64,000 nt of DNA, from contig OZ018329.1 in the NCBI GenBank assembly GCA_963969495.1, positions 143,386,021 to 143,450,020 of the forward strand. Direction: 5' to 3'. Of this stretch, positions 1 to 11,375 are shown in pieces (the stretch's first letter is position 1; every line of letters begins with the position of its first letter). The DNA is from Ceratothoa steindachneri (lineage: Eukaryota; Arthropoda; Malacostraca; Isopoda; Cymothoidae). The position numbers were made by a program, and so were the translations under genes. The notes under the pieces were generated by a model. It saw only the letters and a program-made list of their open reading frames with translations. It ran no database searches and was not told the DNA's origin.

Positions 1-1475
1 TGGGATTTGACCTACAATTACTTAGAAAACTTAGGACATGACTGGATACATTCACAAATTTAAACACCTAAATTGAAGCTAGCAGAGTTGTTGCCATCTC
101 ATTTACAAACTCTGGTTGACGTTCTGAAATGTGGAAATGAGAAACTACCCAGCAGCCAATCTTGCAAAGAATATGGACCTTATAGTGCTTGAAAAGTGGG
201 AACTAGGGAAGACTTCTTTTCTAGCCCCCGTTGTAAATTCAAGAGTCACATTCTTAAACAGATCCAAAAGAACTGGGAGCAAGCCAAAAACATATCGCTT
301 GGAAGAGGAGAGCTACCTGCCTAAGACACTTTCACTAGATAAAGGGACCCCCTGTTGCTATCCTCAGGCGCAAGTGTAAAATTGTTTTTTGCTGTGAAAT
401 TGGCTGCACTGGTTGCAAAATCTAAACTCAAATTAATTTAAATCCTCTATGGAGATAAAGATGTCTGTGAATGAACTTGCTTTCATTAAAGGTTAGAGAG
501 AAAGGATTGAGCAAAATAGACAAGTCAATAATTAAAAACTACAAGAAGGTGAAGGAAGAGGAGTTGCTTAGTATAAGAAGGCTAATGTTTCAATGCCATC
601 AAGTAGAATCATTTTCTTTCCTGAAGAAAATGAAGAACAAATAGATGATGCTCAACATGGAAAGGATTGAATTAATAAAATTCAATTAAAAAGCAGCCTG
701 AGAATTGGATGGGGCTGGGGAGGGAGGATTTGAAAATCTTATATTGTATTACATTTGTCGTAGAATAGTCTCTCGACGATATACCATATATAACTATTCG
801 TTGAGGGAATTATTCTAATATTTCGAGTGCGTGGTAATCTGATTGACCGAGGTTAGTCCAAAAGGAGGGGGTTCCTGGAGAGGCTTATTTATCTTCAATA
901 TGCTTAAGAAGTGGAACAGAGCACAAGGATAATAATATGGCTATCATTAATAAAAGATTTTTATTAATTAAACTATCAACAACACACCAAAATTTTTTTT
1001 ACATAAACGGAGAATGGAAAGGGTCGTGGGAATATCTGACTAATCCGAGGATTAAGATTTGGAGAGGTTTAAAAAGGTAAACAAATAAAAATTAAAGGGG
1101 AGAAATGGTTTGATAAACCATTTAAAGCACAGGGTAGCGTTGACAAAAAGGGAGATGATTAAAGGTAATGCTCAGCTTACGTAATTAAAAAGTTGTTGGG
1201 CAGAGGAAGACGATGCAAAGGAATCTTCATACACTAGCGATTTCAAGCAGAAGGGTTCTTTGCGGGGTTGTCCTTAGCAAATGGGACAGACTGTCTTCAA
1301 AGAGTGAGAGCGAAGTAGGGCTCGGAAGTACGAGTGATCTTTGTGACAGCCAAATCGGGGATGTTTTAGATACACAATAGAGGTAATTGCTGAAACCAAG
1401 CGTTCTCTTGAAGAACGTTAAAAAGGGGGGAATTAAACTATCCTGATGTGATGTCTTGGGAAAGGGAACCATTTC
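1..1475. other. No recognisable gene; mixed AT-rich and GC-richer DNA
   Basis: I see no conserved protein blocks in either strand here. From about 730 onward the composition becomes richer in G on the plus strand and continues into the repeat and TATA-like block that follows, so this part may belong to the same retroelement LTR or leader. The short open frames carry no recognised motif. Confidence 0.4.
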
Positions 1476-1628
1476 TTGACAAACGGGCATGAAGAACAAT
1501 GGCTGTTCTAACGTTGTTCTCTTATAGAACAACAGATCGGGGGGGGGGTGAGAACCGTCAGTTGTCAAACGGGCACAGAGAACAATGGCTGTTCTAACGT
1601 TGTTCTCTTTCTGAACAACAGGGGGGGG
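1476..1628. repeat. Two-copy 86-bp tandem duplication with internal hairpin
   Basis: Two copies begin at 1476 and 1562, an offset of 86 bases. Each has the order ttg(a/t)caaacgggca, then agaacaa, a 14-base spacer, ttgttct, and then a G run of eight or nine. The agaacaa and ttgttct blocks are inverted repeats, so each copy can fold. The second copy is cut short after its G run. The duplication lies about 180 to 330 bases upstream of a TATA-like box. Confidence 0.8.
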
Positions 1629-1799
1629 CCAAGTTGACCTGGCGTCTCGAAAGCACGAACTTTGGCACTCAAGAGATATTGTCCTCTTCTGGACAATAAG
1701 TGGGTTCTCGAGGTAGAGAGTTCCTAGGTGCACAAGGGAGACCGGATCGGCGTGATGCATCGCGAAGATAATCGGGATCTGATCTGCTCCAATCGGGGT

Positions 1800-1830
1800 A
1801 GCTATGTATAAATACCCGTAGCGAACTCCA
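1800..1830 (+). promoter_or_regulatory. TATA-like box in a GC-rich block
   Basis: TATAAATA lies at 1807-1814 in a locally GC-rich block running from about 1640 to 1960, quite unlike the AT-rich flanks. The context suggests an LTR or gene core promoter on the plus strand, but no coding sequence that I recognise follows it before the LINE remnant on the other strand. Confidence 0.35.
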
Positions 1831-2089
1831 TGGTGTAGGGGATAATTGAGTGAGGGACTTCAGGGAATGCCCCAGTCGCGCCTGGGAAAATACCTTATCT
1901 GCCCATAAACCTAACTCAATCTGGCGAGATCGACAAATGGAGGCGAAACGGGGGAGTGAATCTCCTTGATTAAATATTTGCTTCTTGATTAGATATTTGC
2001 TATGGTGGCGATAACGCGCTCTGCTTCCTCTCGCAGATACACGTGGGTAGCATGTGTTTCTAAACATCTGATAGCGGCTGAATTTAAGC

Positions 2090-3620
2090 GGCCTCAGACC
2101 GTTCCATCACAACATTCTCAAGGTGTTTACATTCTCTTTCGAATGATAAAATTACCAAGGTCCTCCCAAGGTTACTCCAGGAATTATTTAGAGTTTTAAA
2201 GGTCCTAAGGTCATAAATCAGAACAAGAGAGGGCCCACGACTTATTTGTCAACAGACCTTATTTATTAGCTTTTAACCATTTACTTTAGTCGGCAGTCTA
2301 TTATCTAGTTCAAATATTGAATCATATTTTATATTAGTGAACCCTTTTAGCATTTTTTAAACTTCGATAAGTTGACTAAGTCAACTTTCCTAGGATCCAT
2401 TTCTAAGCTTAGTACTTAATTTCTTTTCTCATCGCTGGTCCAGTTCCAATATTGAAATGTATTTTAACATAAATATATTGCGAACAGAATGGTACCGCTA
2501 ACTCAAAATGAGGTAGGACAAATACCTTATAGATTCAAATGTAAAATATCTATCTATGGAGGCTAAATCTACATTGGAGCTTTGTGATGCCTCATTACAT
2601 AAATTTAATACAACTAGTGATTAAAACTTCTAAATTCTCTTCCATGTGAACTTGTTAAAAATTTGAACACTTGCATGTATTTTACTCTTGTCTTGGACTA
2701 TCAACACCTATATTCACTACTTTACACTTTCCAAGGTGAAGTGCATTTGCTGTCTTTCTGACAATTCGAGTAGGATATCCAGGGTTTTTTTTCACGTTTT
2801 CGCATTAACTATGGTAATTTTCCCCTCTTACGGAGTTTAGTATTATCAGAAAATTTTACATAATAAAGCCATCTGAATAGTTTATATACAGTAAACTAAA
2901 AAGCAAGTCTCCAATAAGAGGTTCTTGAGGAACTGTAATAGTACCCGAAGCTCACTAGGAATTATTTTTATTTACAAATCTTCTGTACTGTTTTTTGCCC
3001 CCAATTCCGTGAGTTTTTAGCTTTATCAAAAGTTATTTATGTGAAATGGCATAAATGTGTTTTAAATTTAATCTATTCTACATTAACTGTCTTATCCTGG
3101 TTGGTCAAACGTTGTCATCATTTCTTGGAAAATACATAAATTACTTAACCATGTGCTTCTGCGAGTTATTTATTAATTTATTGAAACCTAGATGCTCTAC
3201 AATCCCATTTCTAACATAATAAAGTGAAGAGAGCCGAAATTTTGCGTTACATTTTCTTATTCGATCCCTCTAGGAATTATTCGCTCACCACCGGATTTTT
3301 TAAAATTTATTTACTAAGCTAATTTAAAAATTAGATATCTAACTGATTAAGGGGGACCCATACCTCTGGAATTTATTTTAATATTTATTATTTTCATGCC
3401 AGTAATTTATAAATTTGAAAATACAGATTCCTTCATTTAAATTTATTACATCTTATATTAATTTAGATTAATTATGTATATCTTCCTTGGTAAAGGCTGT
3501 TCAATTAGTATCTTCCTTATGTGGTCCAGATACTCACTTAAGTCTCTGTCGGCATTCTGAAGGGGCCCGATACTTAATCGGCTGACATTTACTTACATAT
3601 CAAATAAATTACATGTGCAT
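2090..3620 (-). pseudogene. CR1-like non-LTR retrotransposon reverse transcriptase remnant (copy 1)
   Basis: Conceptual translation of the minus strand, with several frame changes and stops, gives blocks in the order expected of the C-terminal half of a CR1-type reverse transcriptase. Around 2980-2840 there is a VPQ..LIGDLLF..L-Y-IN-S block with a degenerate S-DNTKL in place of the usual F-A-DDTKL. Around 2760-2650 comes GKCKVVNIG followed by EENLEVLI. Around 2530-2450 comes PHFELAVPF-S-Y, and around 2370-2110 a tail block with DLRTFKTLNNSWSNLG. Upstream, 3620-3300 contains weaker traces. The DD of the catalytic motif reads DN, so the copy is dead. No target duplication or 3' microsatellite tail was found. 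The family call rests on memory of CR1 proteins. Confidence 0.75.
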
Positions 3621-3797
3621 GTTTTAAATTAAGAATAGTTGACAATATTAAAGCTATTTGATTGTAGTCATAAGAGTACTACTAAGCAAAGTACTTTTTA
3701 CATTCCCTTAAGGACTATTCTAATCTAACTATTTATTCAAGGTACCTAAATTCACTTATCAAATTTTCTACATTTATACTGCATTATTTCTTTTAAA

Positions 3798-4470
3798 GAG
3801 TGTTCCATTATGGCGCCGAATTTGAATTGGACAATTTTTTTTTTAAGTTTGAAGGCATTTTTTATCATGTTTGCTGTCTTTCCTCACTCTGATTAATCGT
3901 GTTTGCTTTTTTGCTGAATACTTGTGTAAGGTGCCTCATGGAGCAGTTTACAACTAAGTCGTGCGTTCTAATCGTGAATAAATTTTTCAGAAACGGAGAA
4001 AGTGCGACGCAAACAGTTAGAACAGTTGGTACCATTTACGTGAGAAATGAAGCACCCAACGAGTTTACAGTTCGCAGACAAATGACGATGTTTAAACCAA
4101 CTGGTTCAGATGCCACGGCCAAATCGTTTGGGCAGAATCGTTCTTATCGGACGGAGCAACAAATAAATTGCTTCTGTGCGTGACAGTGTCACTCGATTTG
4201 CCGACGTTCGCAGCAGTGGGACATCCTGACCACTTCATTACATCGAATTCTGTATAAAGATCTCCATATACATGTGTACAATATCCAAGTAAGGCAGCAT
4301 CTCTAGCCCCCTGACCTCGTGAGGATGGAGCAATTTAATGAGTGGGTTGTGGAATGACTTGCAGCCGACGAAAATCTTTTAAGGAAAATCATCTTCGGTG
4401 ACGAAGCCCACACCTACTTGAGTGGATTCGTCAATAAATAAAACTGCCAGATTTGGGGAAATAAAAATCC
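3798..4470 (+). pseudogene. Truncated Tc1/mariner-type transposase (helix-turn-helix N-terminal part)
   Basis: An ATG at 3938 opens a frame to 4183. It has the typical start of a Tc1/mariner superfamily transposase: a helix-turn-helix region with NKFFRNGESATQTVR, the NEAPNEFTVRR block, and a TGS-A--K linker. After the stop at 4183 the similarity continues in shifted frames: RRSQQW at about 4200, the LH-ILYKDLH block at about 4240, then KIIFGDEAH-YLSGFVNK at 4385-4438, which includes the first catalytic aspartate in GDEAH. The rest of the catalytic domain, including the second D and the final acid, is missing. A possible 5' terminal sequence (gagtgttccattatgg) sits near 3798. I assign it to the family whose N-terminus is catalogued as DUF4817, from memory. 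Confidence 0.75.
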
Positions 4471-5935
4471 TTGAGAGCTTATAGAGATAAACAAAAAGGT
4501 CAAATCCACAACTGGTTCCAGGCTGTCTGAATACACTGGAAAGAGAATAAGAATAACCTAGATATGGTAAAAGATATAAAATAATAATACCAATAATGAC
4601 AAAAACACAGAGTTCGAAAGGAAATTGATTTTAACAATAAAAAAATACAAATAAAATACCGAATACGACCTGCCAAAAGGCAACAATAAAGAATCACGAT
4701 TATCCACTCAAAGTACTAACATCTAAGACAAAGCATGCAAGCAAGGAAAACAAACAGGTAACTAGACACAATACTGAAATTTTTACATATGTATGAACAA
4801 AAAATATACAAGTGATTAATAATACAATCGACAACACACTAGCAAACAAAGAAATAAACAACAAAATACAAACATAAGTAATCAAACTTATAACAACAAT
4901 ATAATAAACAAGAAAAGCGAAAAGCAAAGATAAAATAAATCTTAAATTACAAAATATGATCACAAATGATTGAAACAAATTTATAAAACACAAAAATCGA
5001 CATAAACTGACACATACCTAAAAACAAACCAAATTGACACGTATCATAAAGAAAACCGAGCAGAAAAGTCAAACACTTGAACGCCTAAATGAAAGCAAAA
5101 ACCAGACAAAGTCCGAGGAAGAAAGAAAGCAATTAGCCTGACCTTGAGGCACCTTGCATCTCTGCAAATCTTCTATATTTTTCTTTTTTCTAAGATTTAT
5201 TTTCTTCAAGTATACAACTAACATTTTTCCGATTACACAATCCCGTTACACAATTTGAATTGAGGTAAATCGTTGTCATCCTTCTAAATGCGTGTGTAAA
5301 AGAGGCAAGGGACTTGGACAATTAATATGGTAATATGAGTAGTGTCACAAAGGTCACACTACGTATTTCAATGAATTCAACCATTTGGGGAATCTGGTGA
5401 GTTCTTATTTGTGTGAAGCCTGATACTGCATTGAGGCATTCTCTGGTGCAATGCTGGCAGCTACCATCACCTTCCTTTTCCTAGCATCCAGGTTGGCTGC
5501 CACCACCTATGCCAGCCCCCCAGTCAAGAAGATAGTTTGAATCCCTTAGAAATTTTGTAATGGGGTGGAGAATCTGCCTAAACGGATATCCATTTTATCT
5601 TCCTTATGTCTGAAAATATACCTTCCAAAATTCAGAATTTAATAAAAATTATTAAGGATACTTTAGTTATAAGACATGATAAATTAATTTATTTTTCCAC
5701 ATTATTAATTGAAAATTTTAATTTCCTATCTTCCTTTCCTTTGTAAAGTTAACGAATCAAATTTGTTTCTATGTTTCGATTATGTCGGGGGAAATTCTTA
5801 CTAGTAATATTATTGTTCGTTTGAATTCAACACATCTGGTTCAGTATAATTATCGCTCTCGCTACAAACACTGTGCTTTCTCTCGAAATTGCTCCCTTGT
5901 CATAATCCATCGACATTAATACTGATTGCCAGTTT
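4471..5935. other. No recognisable gene; AT-rich
   Basis: Most of 4480-5130 is A-rich on the plus strand. The open frames on the opposite strand are low-complexity hydrophobic translations of this bias and have no family motifs. Nothing else is supported. Confidence 0.5.
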
Positions 5936-7125
5936 GAGTATTGTTAAAGTATCTTCAAGAAGATACTTCGGCATCCTAACGAGGAGGTTTCTAAGATTGG
6001 GTTGGATTACTTCCTAATGAAGAATGTGATTTTATCTGCTCCAAAGAGACGTAATTTCAACTCCAGATGATTCTGCAGATTGGCAGGAAGTCTAACTCTC
6101 TAATTAATGGGAATCTTGTAGGGGTGGTGAAGATGAGACGGCCGAAATAAATCTCCTGGAAGAAGGGGGCTCGATAGCTTTTCTCTGGTCAGGGCCAAAG
6201 CTTAACGAAGGTAAATCTGCTGAAGAGATCTTCGACGACGTACGACGACGGGTTACGAGTGGATAGTGAGCTTTCAATTTCTTCGAGAGATGGTGAGCTT
6301 CGGGTTAAATACCCGGTTGGTTGATCCGATAGAAGCCTCAGGGCCTTGCGGTCCCTAAGTGATTTTTGGCGCTAGTCCAAGCAAATATATTTCATGGCTG
6401 CGCACGGCGTTATTGCAGGGCGGGGGCCGATTGGCGTGGAAAAGCGAACACAGCTGGGACAAATGATTAAGTGAGTGACGGATTCTTCCTCGGCTTTCTA
6501 CAATTCTCACGCTGGCTTACGTAATTTTGAAAGAATAGAGGGGTATTTTCAACTGGCTTCCTCTCACGGTACTCCTTCGAGGGCATTCCCTCACACGCTT
6601 TCCTTTTCGAAGATGACGTTTTCTTGATTTGAAGTGGAAGGAAAAGGGCATCCCCAAACATGAGAGGAGTCGCGAATGGAAAAATTTTGACCTTAGTCTA
6701 CAGATGCCAATAAGGGTGAACATTTAATTTTAAGTCAATACAGTTGTCACTAAATGAATGAACTTCTTCTGTTTAATCTCTTGCGTAGGATATACTTAAA
6801 AACGGTATGGTTGTTAACAAGCGCAAAAAACTGGTATTGAAACCATATATCAATAAAAATAAAAAAAATTACAATGCCACCACTACAAAAAAATACACAC
6901 AAAGGACAAATATGTACAAAAAGAAAGCAGAAATTTACATGAGAACCAAGGAACATAAACATACACGGTAAGACAGAATTCTAGAATTATAATTACAAAG
7001 CGAGTGCAAAGAGTCGATTATGTGCACGGGAGTACAATGCTTAACACATTTTACTTCGTAGAGGGAGGCTCATCGACCGGATTCCTACTTAGACAGTCTG
7101 AAACGCAGTTTTCTCTCCCTTTAAT
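5936..7125 (-). repeat. Probable 3' non-coding part or LTR of the gypsy element
   Basis: This stretch lies immediately downstream, on the minus strand, of the gypsy RNase H remnant and is GC-richer than its surroundings between about 6100 and 6660. A TATA-like TATTTAA reads on the minus strand at about 6313-6307 inside CCGGGTATTTAACCCG, which fits an LTR promoter. No second LTR copy was found beyond the integrase remnant at 11.8 kb, so the LTR call is inference from position and composition. Confidence 0.3.
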
Positions 7126-7680
7126 CTACCTAATTCGGATTTGGTATTCCATTAGAAGTAAACGCCAACGCATAAGCATTCCGTTCTGGCTTTTACAATT
7201 CTTTAAGTAAGCCAATGGGCAATGATAAGTCTCGATCACGAACTCCTTACCTAACAAATATGTTTGGAATTTTTGTACACTCCATACGATCGCTAAAGCT
7301 TCATGTTCTATGACCGTATAGTTCCTTTCGCGTGACAAGAGCTCACGGCTACCGTACGCAATGGGGTAACTATTTACATATTCTTCATACTGGAGCAAGA
7401 CGCAACCAATGCCTTCATTGGAAGCATCCGTGCGTATCCTAAAAGGTTTGCTCGTGTTCGGGAGTCTCCGTATGGGAGCTGATGTTAGTCTTTCCTTCAG
7501 CTGATGGAGGTGGGCGGTCCGTTTGGGTTTCATGCGATTGGTTCCGGGAACGTTTATTTAGTATGGAGCTAAGGGGGGACGGTAAGGCGGAGAAATTCCG
7601 GACAAAACGTGGGTAAAAGGATGTCGACACGAGAAAAGAGCGTAATTGCTTTTTAGTACGCGGGAGGGCCATGTTGCGAA
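7126..7680 (-). pseudogene. Ty3/gypsy RNase H and RT-connection domain remnant
   Basis: Read on the minus strand from about 7672, the first block is TKKQLRSFL--S-FYPRFVRNFSAL, the connection between reverse transcriptase and RNase H. After a frame shift near 7530 comes LKERLTSAPIRRLP, then RTDASNEGIGCVLLQ (the first RNase H aspartate), IAYGSRELLSRERNYTVIE, then EALAIVWSVQKFQTYL and IETYHCPLAYL, ending near 7126. The usual TDH of the late RNase H block reads TYH, so one acidic residue is lost. It directly continues the reverse transcriptase remnant at 7740-8453. The element is not autonomous. Confidence 0.9.
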
Positions 7681-7739
7681 AGCTTTTACATTTTCTTTTT
7701 GAGGGGCCATTTAAATTTTACCAATGTGGAAACCGAGGT

Positions 7740-8453
7740 ACTTAATAGTGCTATAGGCGAAATATCACTTGCTAGGGCGTATAATGAGGCCGTTTTAACG
7801 AAGCCTATTGAGGAGTGATTGTAGAGAGGTAAAATGCTAGTCCCATGTACGGGTGGCCAGGTAACCGTTATAAAAGTAAACCGAAATGTTATTCAGCCCA
7901 TCCAGTATCCTGCGCATTATTCGATTATAGTTACTACAGGCAGTAACTAAACCAGAGGGTAGGCGCTTAAACTGTATAAGGTCTTTTTCTGTTGGAAATG
8001 CCGTGTATTTTCGGGCACTATCCTTAAGGGAGATTTGATAGAAGACTTTACACAAGTCTATCTCTGAAATAAACTTAGCCTGTTCAAATAGATGTAGGCT
8101 CGATTATAGTTATACAGAGAGTAACTAAAGCCAATGGTAAACGCTTAAACTGTATATGACCTTTTTCTGTTGGAAACGCGGTGTATTTCCAAGCACTATC
8201 ATTAAGGGGGATTTGATAGTAGGCTTTACACAAGTCTATCTCTGAAATAAACCTAGCCTCTTCAAATAGTTGTAGACTCTGGTCTATCGAAGGGGTAGGT
8301 TCAGCGTCGAAAACTGTTATGGCGTTCACCTTTCTTAGGTCTACGTACATGCGAAATGACTGATCCGGCTTTCTGACCATAACATTGAGAGAGCCATTAT
8401 CCGACGTGGAAGGTTCAATTATTCCTAAATTTAGCAAGTTTTCCAATTCAGCG
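7740..8453 (-). pseudogene. Ty3/gypsy reverse transcriptase remnant, internally duplicated
   Basis: From 8453 downward the minus strand encodes AELENLLNLGIIEPSTS, then VMVRKPDQSFRMYVDLRKVN, AITVFDAEP, and SEIDLCKAYYQIPL with the first catalytic aspartate, then a finger block ending near 8110. A diverged second copy of the last segment follows (8099-7921), and then N-RIMRRILDGL and a damaged Y-DD region at about 7860. The FDAEP motif after the RK-N block is typical of gypsy elements in which integrase precedes reverse transcriptase. The upstream end is interrupted exactly at a TTAA by the piggyBac at 8458. Confidence 0.9.
7921..8278. repeat. 179-bp tandem duplication inside the gypsy RT
   Basis: Copies start at 7921 and 8100, both with tcgattatag, and run for 179 bases each. 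They differ at roughly one base in eight. The unit length is not a multiple of three, so the duplication shifts the reading frame of the reverse transcriptase and must postdate loss of function or have caused it. Confidence 0.85.
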
Positions 8454-11375
8454 TTAACACTAGAAAGCTTTTGTGGTCAATTTGACCGCATTTTGATTTT
8501 TAAATGCACGTATCTCATATATTTTTTCCTCAACAAAATTGAGATTAACTGACTTTTCCTGATATATGATGAAGTGTATTGAGCTGAAATATTTAAAAAA
8601 TTACTCCAATGGCTTTTATTATTTGACATACTATACCTGAAACGACCGAGCGGTCAACTTGACCGCATTTTTTTCGTTACAGAGACTTGTAGGAACATGT
8701 TAATTCCTGTTGAAACGCGTCAACGCTGATACAAAGGGTTACGTGACAGCTTCTCAGTCATTGCTTGCTCTACTGTTGTGCTGCAAACATGTCTATAAAA
8801 ATAATTTTTTCTGATGGTGAAATTAGGAATGTTTTGAGAACAATTCCCCAATCTGACTCTGAAGCTGATAATTTATCTCACGCCAGTGATGAGGAGTATA
8901 CTCCATATATTATTCAAAGTTGATCGTCTGAGTCTGAAGATAATGCAATGCCAAATAGTGAAAGTTTGGAAAGACGTTGAAGATTTTCAAATACTCCTGT
9001 GCACGTAGGACCTTCGTCACTGGTTACTGATGTTTTGGGTAGGTAAAATTTATTCTATTCAATAGCAGCTCACACGTATACATAATGGGGCAGATATTTG
9101 TTTGTCTGTCTGTCCGCTTTTTGCCAAATATACAAACTTATGTGTACATATACGTGTATTTAGTAATATATAGGTACCTATATGTACAGGCAGATCCAAT
9201 CAAGCATATACAGTATATAGGTGTATATTTAGTGTATATAATATATTATACGGTACGTATGAATTATATAATAGGGCATTACCCCTAAGCTAGCAGATCA
9301 GGCCAGTAAGGCAGCATCCACTAGTTATTATAATTGATAATAATAAACTTTATTTTATGAAGATAAGATTTATTTGTTTGTTTCGATATTTTATTCGTAT
9401 GCAGTTCTTAAAAATTTATTTTTCATATATACTACTGCTATTATTACAGCTTCTCTTTTACTATAATATAGAAATATTCTAAATTATAATTTTAGACTGA
9501 TAGAATCATTCCCATGTTACTTTCAGAGAAGAAAAGAGGACGTGGAACGAAGGAAAGCATTCAACGTGCTGCAAGAGTAGTATTAGGAGAAATTGGGACA
9601 GTTCTCACCGGCAAGGGTGGTACACAGTGGGAAATTATTGAACCAAGGAAAAATGACACAGGAAGATTTGGAGCTCAAAATATTCTACGAAAATTATCTG
9701 GGTATACACCTCTTGCAAAACGACAAATTATTGAAGGTAATGTTCTGAGTTCTTCTAGGTGCATGATTGATGATTTAATTATCAAGCACATACAAAACTG
9801 TACTGAAACTGAAGCTCGCAGACAATTGCAATGTGACTCTTGGACTATATCATGTGAAGAAGTTTATGCTACTATAGGCATCATGATTGCACGAGGAGTT
9901 TTAGCTAAAAGACAATCAGTGGAACATCTCTGGTCAAAACAATGGGGTGTTCCATACTTATGCAAATCAATGACACGAATTCGTTTAAAATAAATCATGA
10001 AGTTCATCAGATTCGTTATACGATCAACACAATATGCTCAATTGAAAACAGATAAATTTGCTATGGTATCCCAAATTTGGAAAAGATTCATTGGGAACTG
10101 CATTGCTTCCTATAAACCAAGCGGCAATATAGCAGTGGATGAGCAGTTGTTCCCATGTAAAACTAAGTGTCTATTCACACAATATATTGCCAGCAAGCCT
10201 GATAAGTTTGATATCAAATTTTGGTTAGCAGCAGATGTAAAGTCTATTACTTGGTGAATGGATTCCCGTACATTGGAAAAGATCAAGCTCGTCCTCCAAA
10301 TCAATCTAAATACTTGGTTCTCCGTTTAATAGAACCATACATGGGGAGAGGTAGAAATGTGACGACTGATAACTTTTTCACGACAGTAAAACTAGCTGAA
10401 AAACTACTTTGAAAGAGTACGAGTATCGTAGGTACAGTAAATCGTATTAGAAGAGAAATTCCAGAGACCATTAGAGAAACTCGTGAAAACCGGTACAATT
10501 CACAATGCACACATACAGTGTATCAAGGTAAACCTACCAAAAATATAATCTTACTGAGCTGCACTCATAAAAGTGGTGCAATTGGGGATGATAAAAAGAA
10601 AATTCCTTAAACTGTGGAGTTTTATAACTCTACAAAACATGGTGTAGATCTAGTCGATCAAATGGCTCGAAAGTACAGCACAAAATATACTTCAAGGAGA
10701 TGGCCAGTGCAAGTTTTTTACAACATTTTGGATCTAGCTGGCATCAATGCAGTAGTTCTGTACAGAGAAGATACTGGATAGAAAATTACCCACCGTAGAT
10801 TCCTCTTACAATTAGCTGAAAACTGCAGGTAAACTTCAAGAATAGCGATGCTGTAGATAATAGTAGCGATGAGGATGAATCGTTAGAGACTTCTAGGAAG
10901 AGAAAACCAAGGAAGTTTCAATAAAAATAATACATCTAAAACTTGTTACAAATGTAAGCGACCTGTATGTGGCAAATGTACATACAAGCAAAGTGATGAA
11001 TAAAATACTTTGCACTAATAGTAACAATTAACTATCTATGGAAAAATTATTTTATGTGTAAGAATGTTTGAATTATAAAGTTATTTACCTACTTTTAATG
11101 AAAAGGAATAGTATTTCTTGAAATTAAATGAATTGCATTTAGTTTTTTTATTTAATACATTTTTCCTTACTTTATAATTATATCAATGATTTATGGAATG
11201 TATCATTAAAATTTGATTTAAAATATATTATTTTCTTATCCCATATTGCATATATGACTTTGATATGTCAACAAAGATATAAATATAAGCGTATTAAAAA
11301 ATAGAGAGAAAGTGCGGTCAAAATGATGGCTCGGTCGTTCTAGGTGGTGCAACTTTCCGGACGTTCTAGTGTTGA
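8454..11375 (+). mobile_element. piggyBac transposon inserted in the gypsy element
   Basis: The left end is TTAA at 8454-8457 followed by CACTAGAAAG, close to the piggyBac terminus. The right end reads ttctagtg at 11364-11371, the reverse complement of CACTAGAA, followed by TTGA, a one-base variant of the target duplication. Internally the left end carries two copies of GGTCAANTTGACCGCATTTT (8475-8494 and 8652-8671). The sequence cgaccgagc at 8643-8651 reappears inverted as gctcggtcg near the right end (about 11330-11338). The transposase lies inside on the plus strand. The gypsy reading frame on the minus strand resumes on either side of the element, which confirms the boundaries. Confidence 0.9.
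8789..11003 (+). pseudogene. piggyBac transposase, probably two exons, broken
   Basis: A first exon from ATG 8789 to 9038 encodes an acidic N-terminus (SDGE, SDSEAD, SDEEYTP). The second starts at 9527 with KKRGRGTKES. The putative 488-bp intron has GTAGGT at 9039 and TTTCAG ending at 9526, and the phase matches (1 and 2 bases of one codon). The DDD catalytic domain follows: AVDEQLFPCKTKC with the first aspartate at about 10140, TTDNFFTTVKLAEKLL with the second at about 10367, and HGVDLVDQMARKYS with the third at about 10655. The C-terminal cysteine-rich domain CYKCKRPVCGKC is at about 10950-10985. Damage comprises two TGA codons in exon 1, a frameshift near 10250, TGA after KLL, and further stops. 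The triad is retained but the gene is dead. Confidence 0.85.

Noticed and set aside
1227..1760. 177-residue minus-strand frame
   Set aside because: It crosses the 86-bp duplication and G-runs; composition explains its length and no domain is visible.
4500..4993. Two hydrophobic minus-strand frames resembling membrane proteins
   Set aside because: They arise from A-rich plus-strand sequence; residues are those of T-rich codons with no family pattern.
10110..10510. Minus-strand frames opposite the piggyBac transposase
   Set aside because: They are antisense shadows of the plus-strand catalytic domain.
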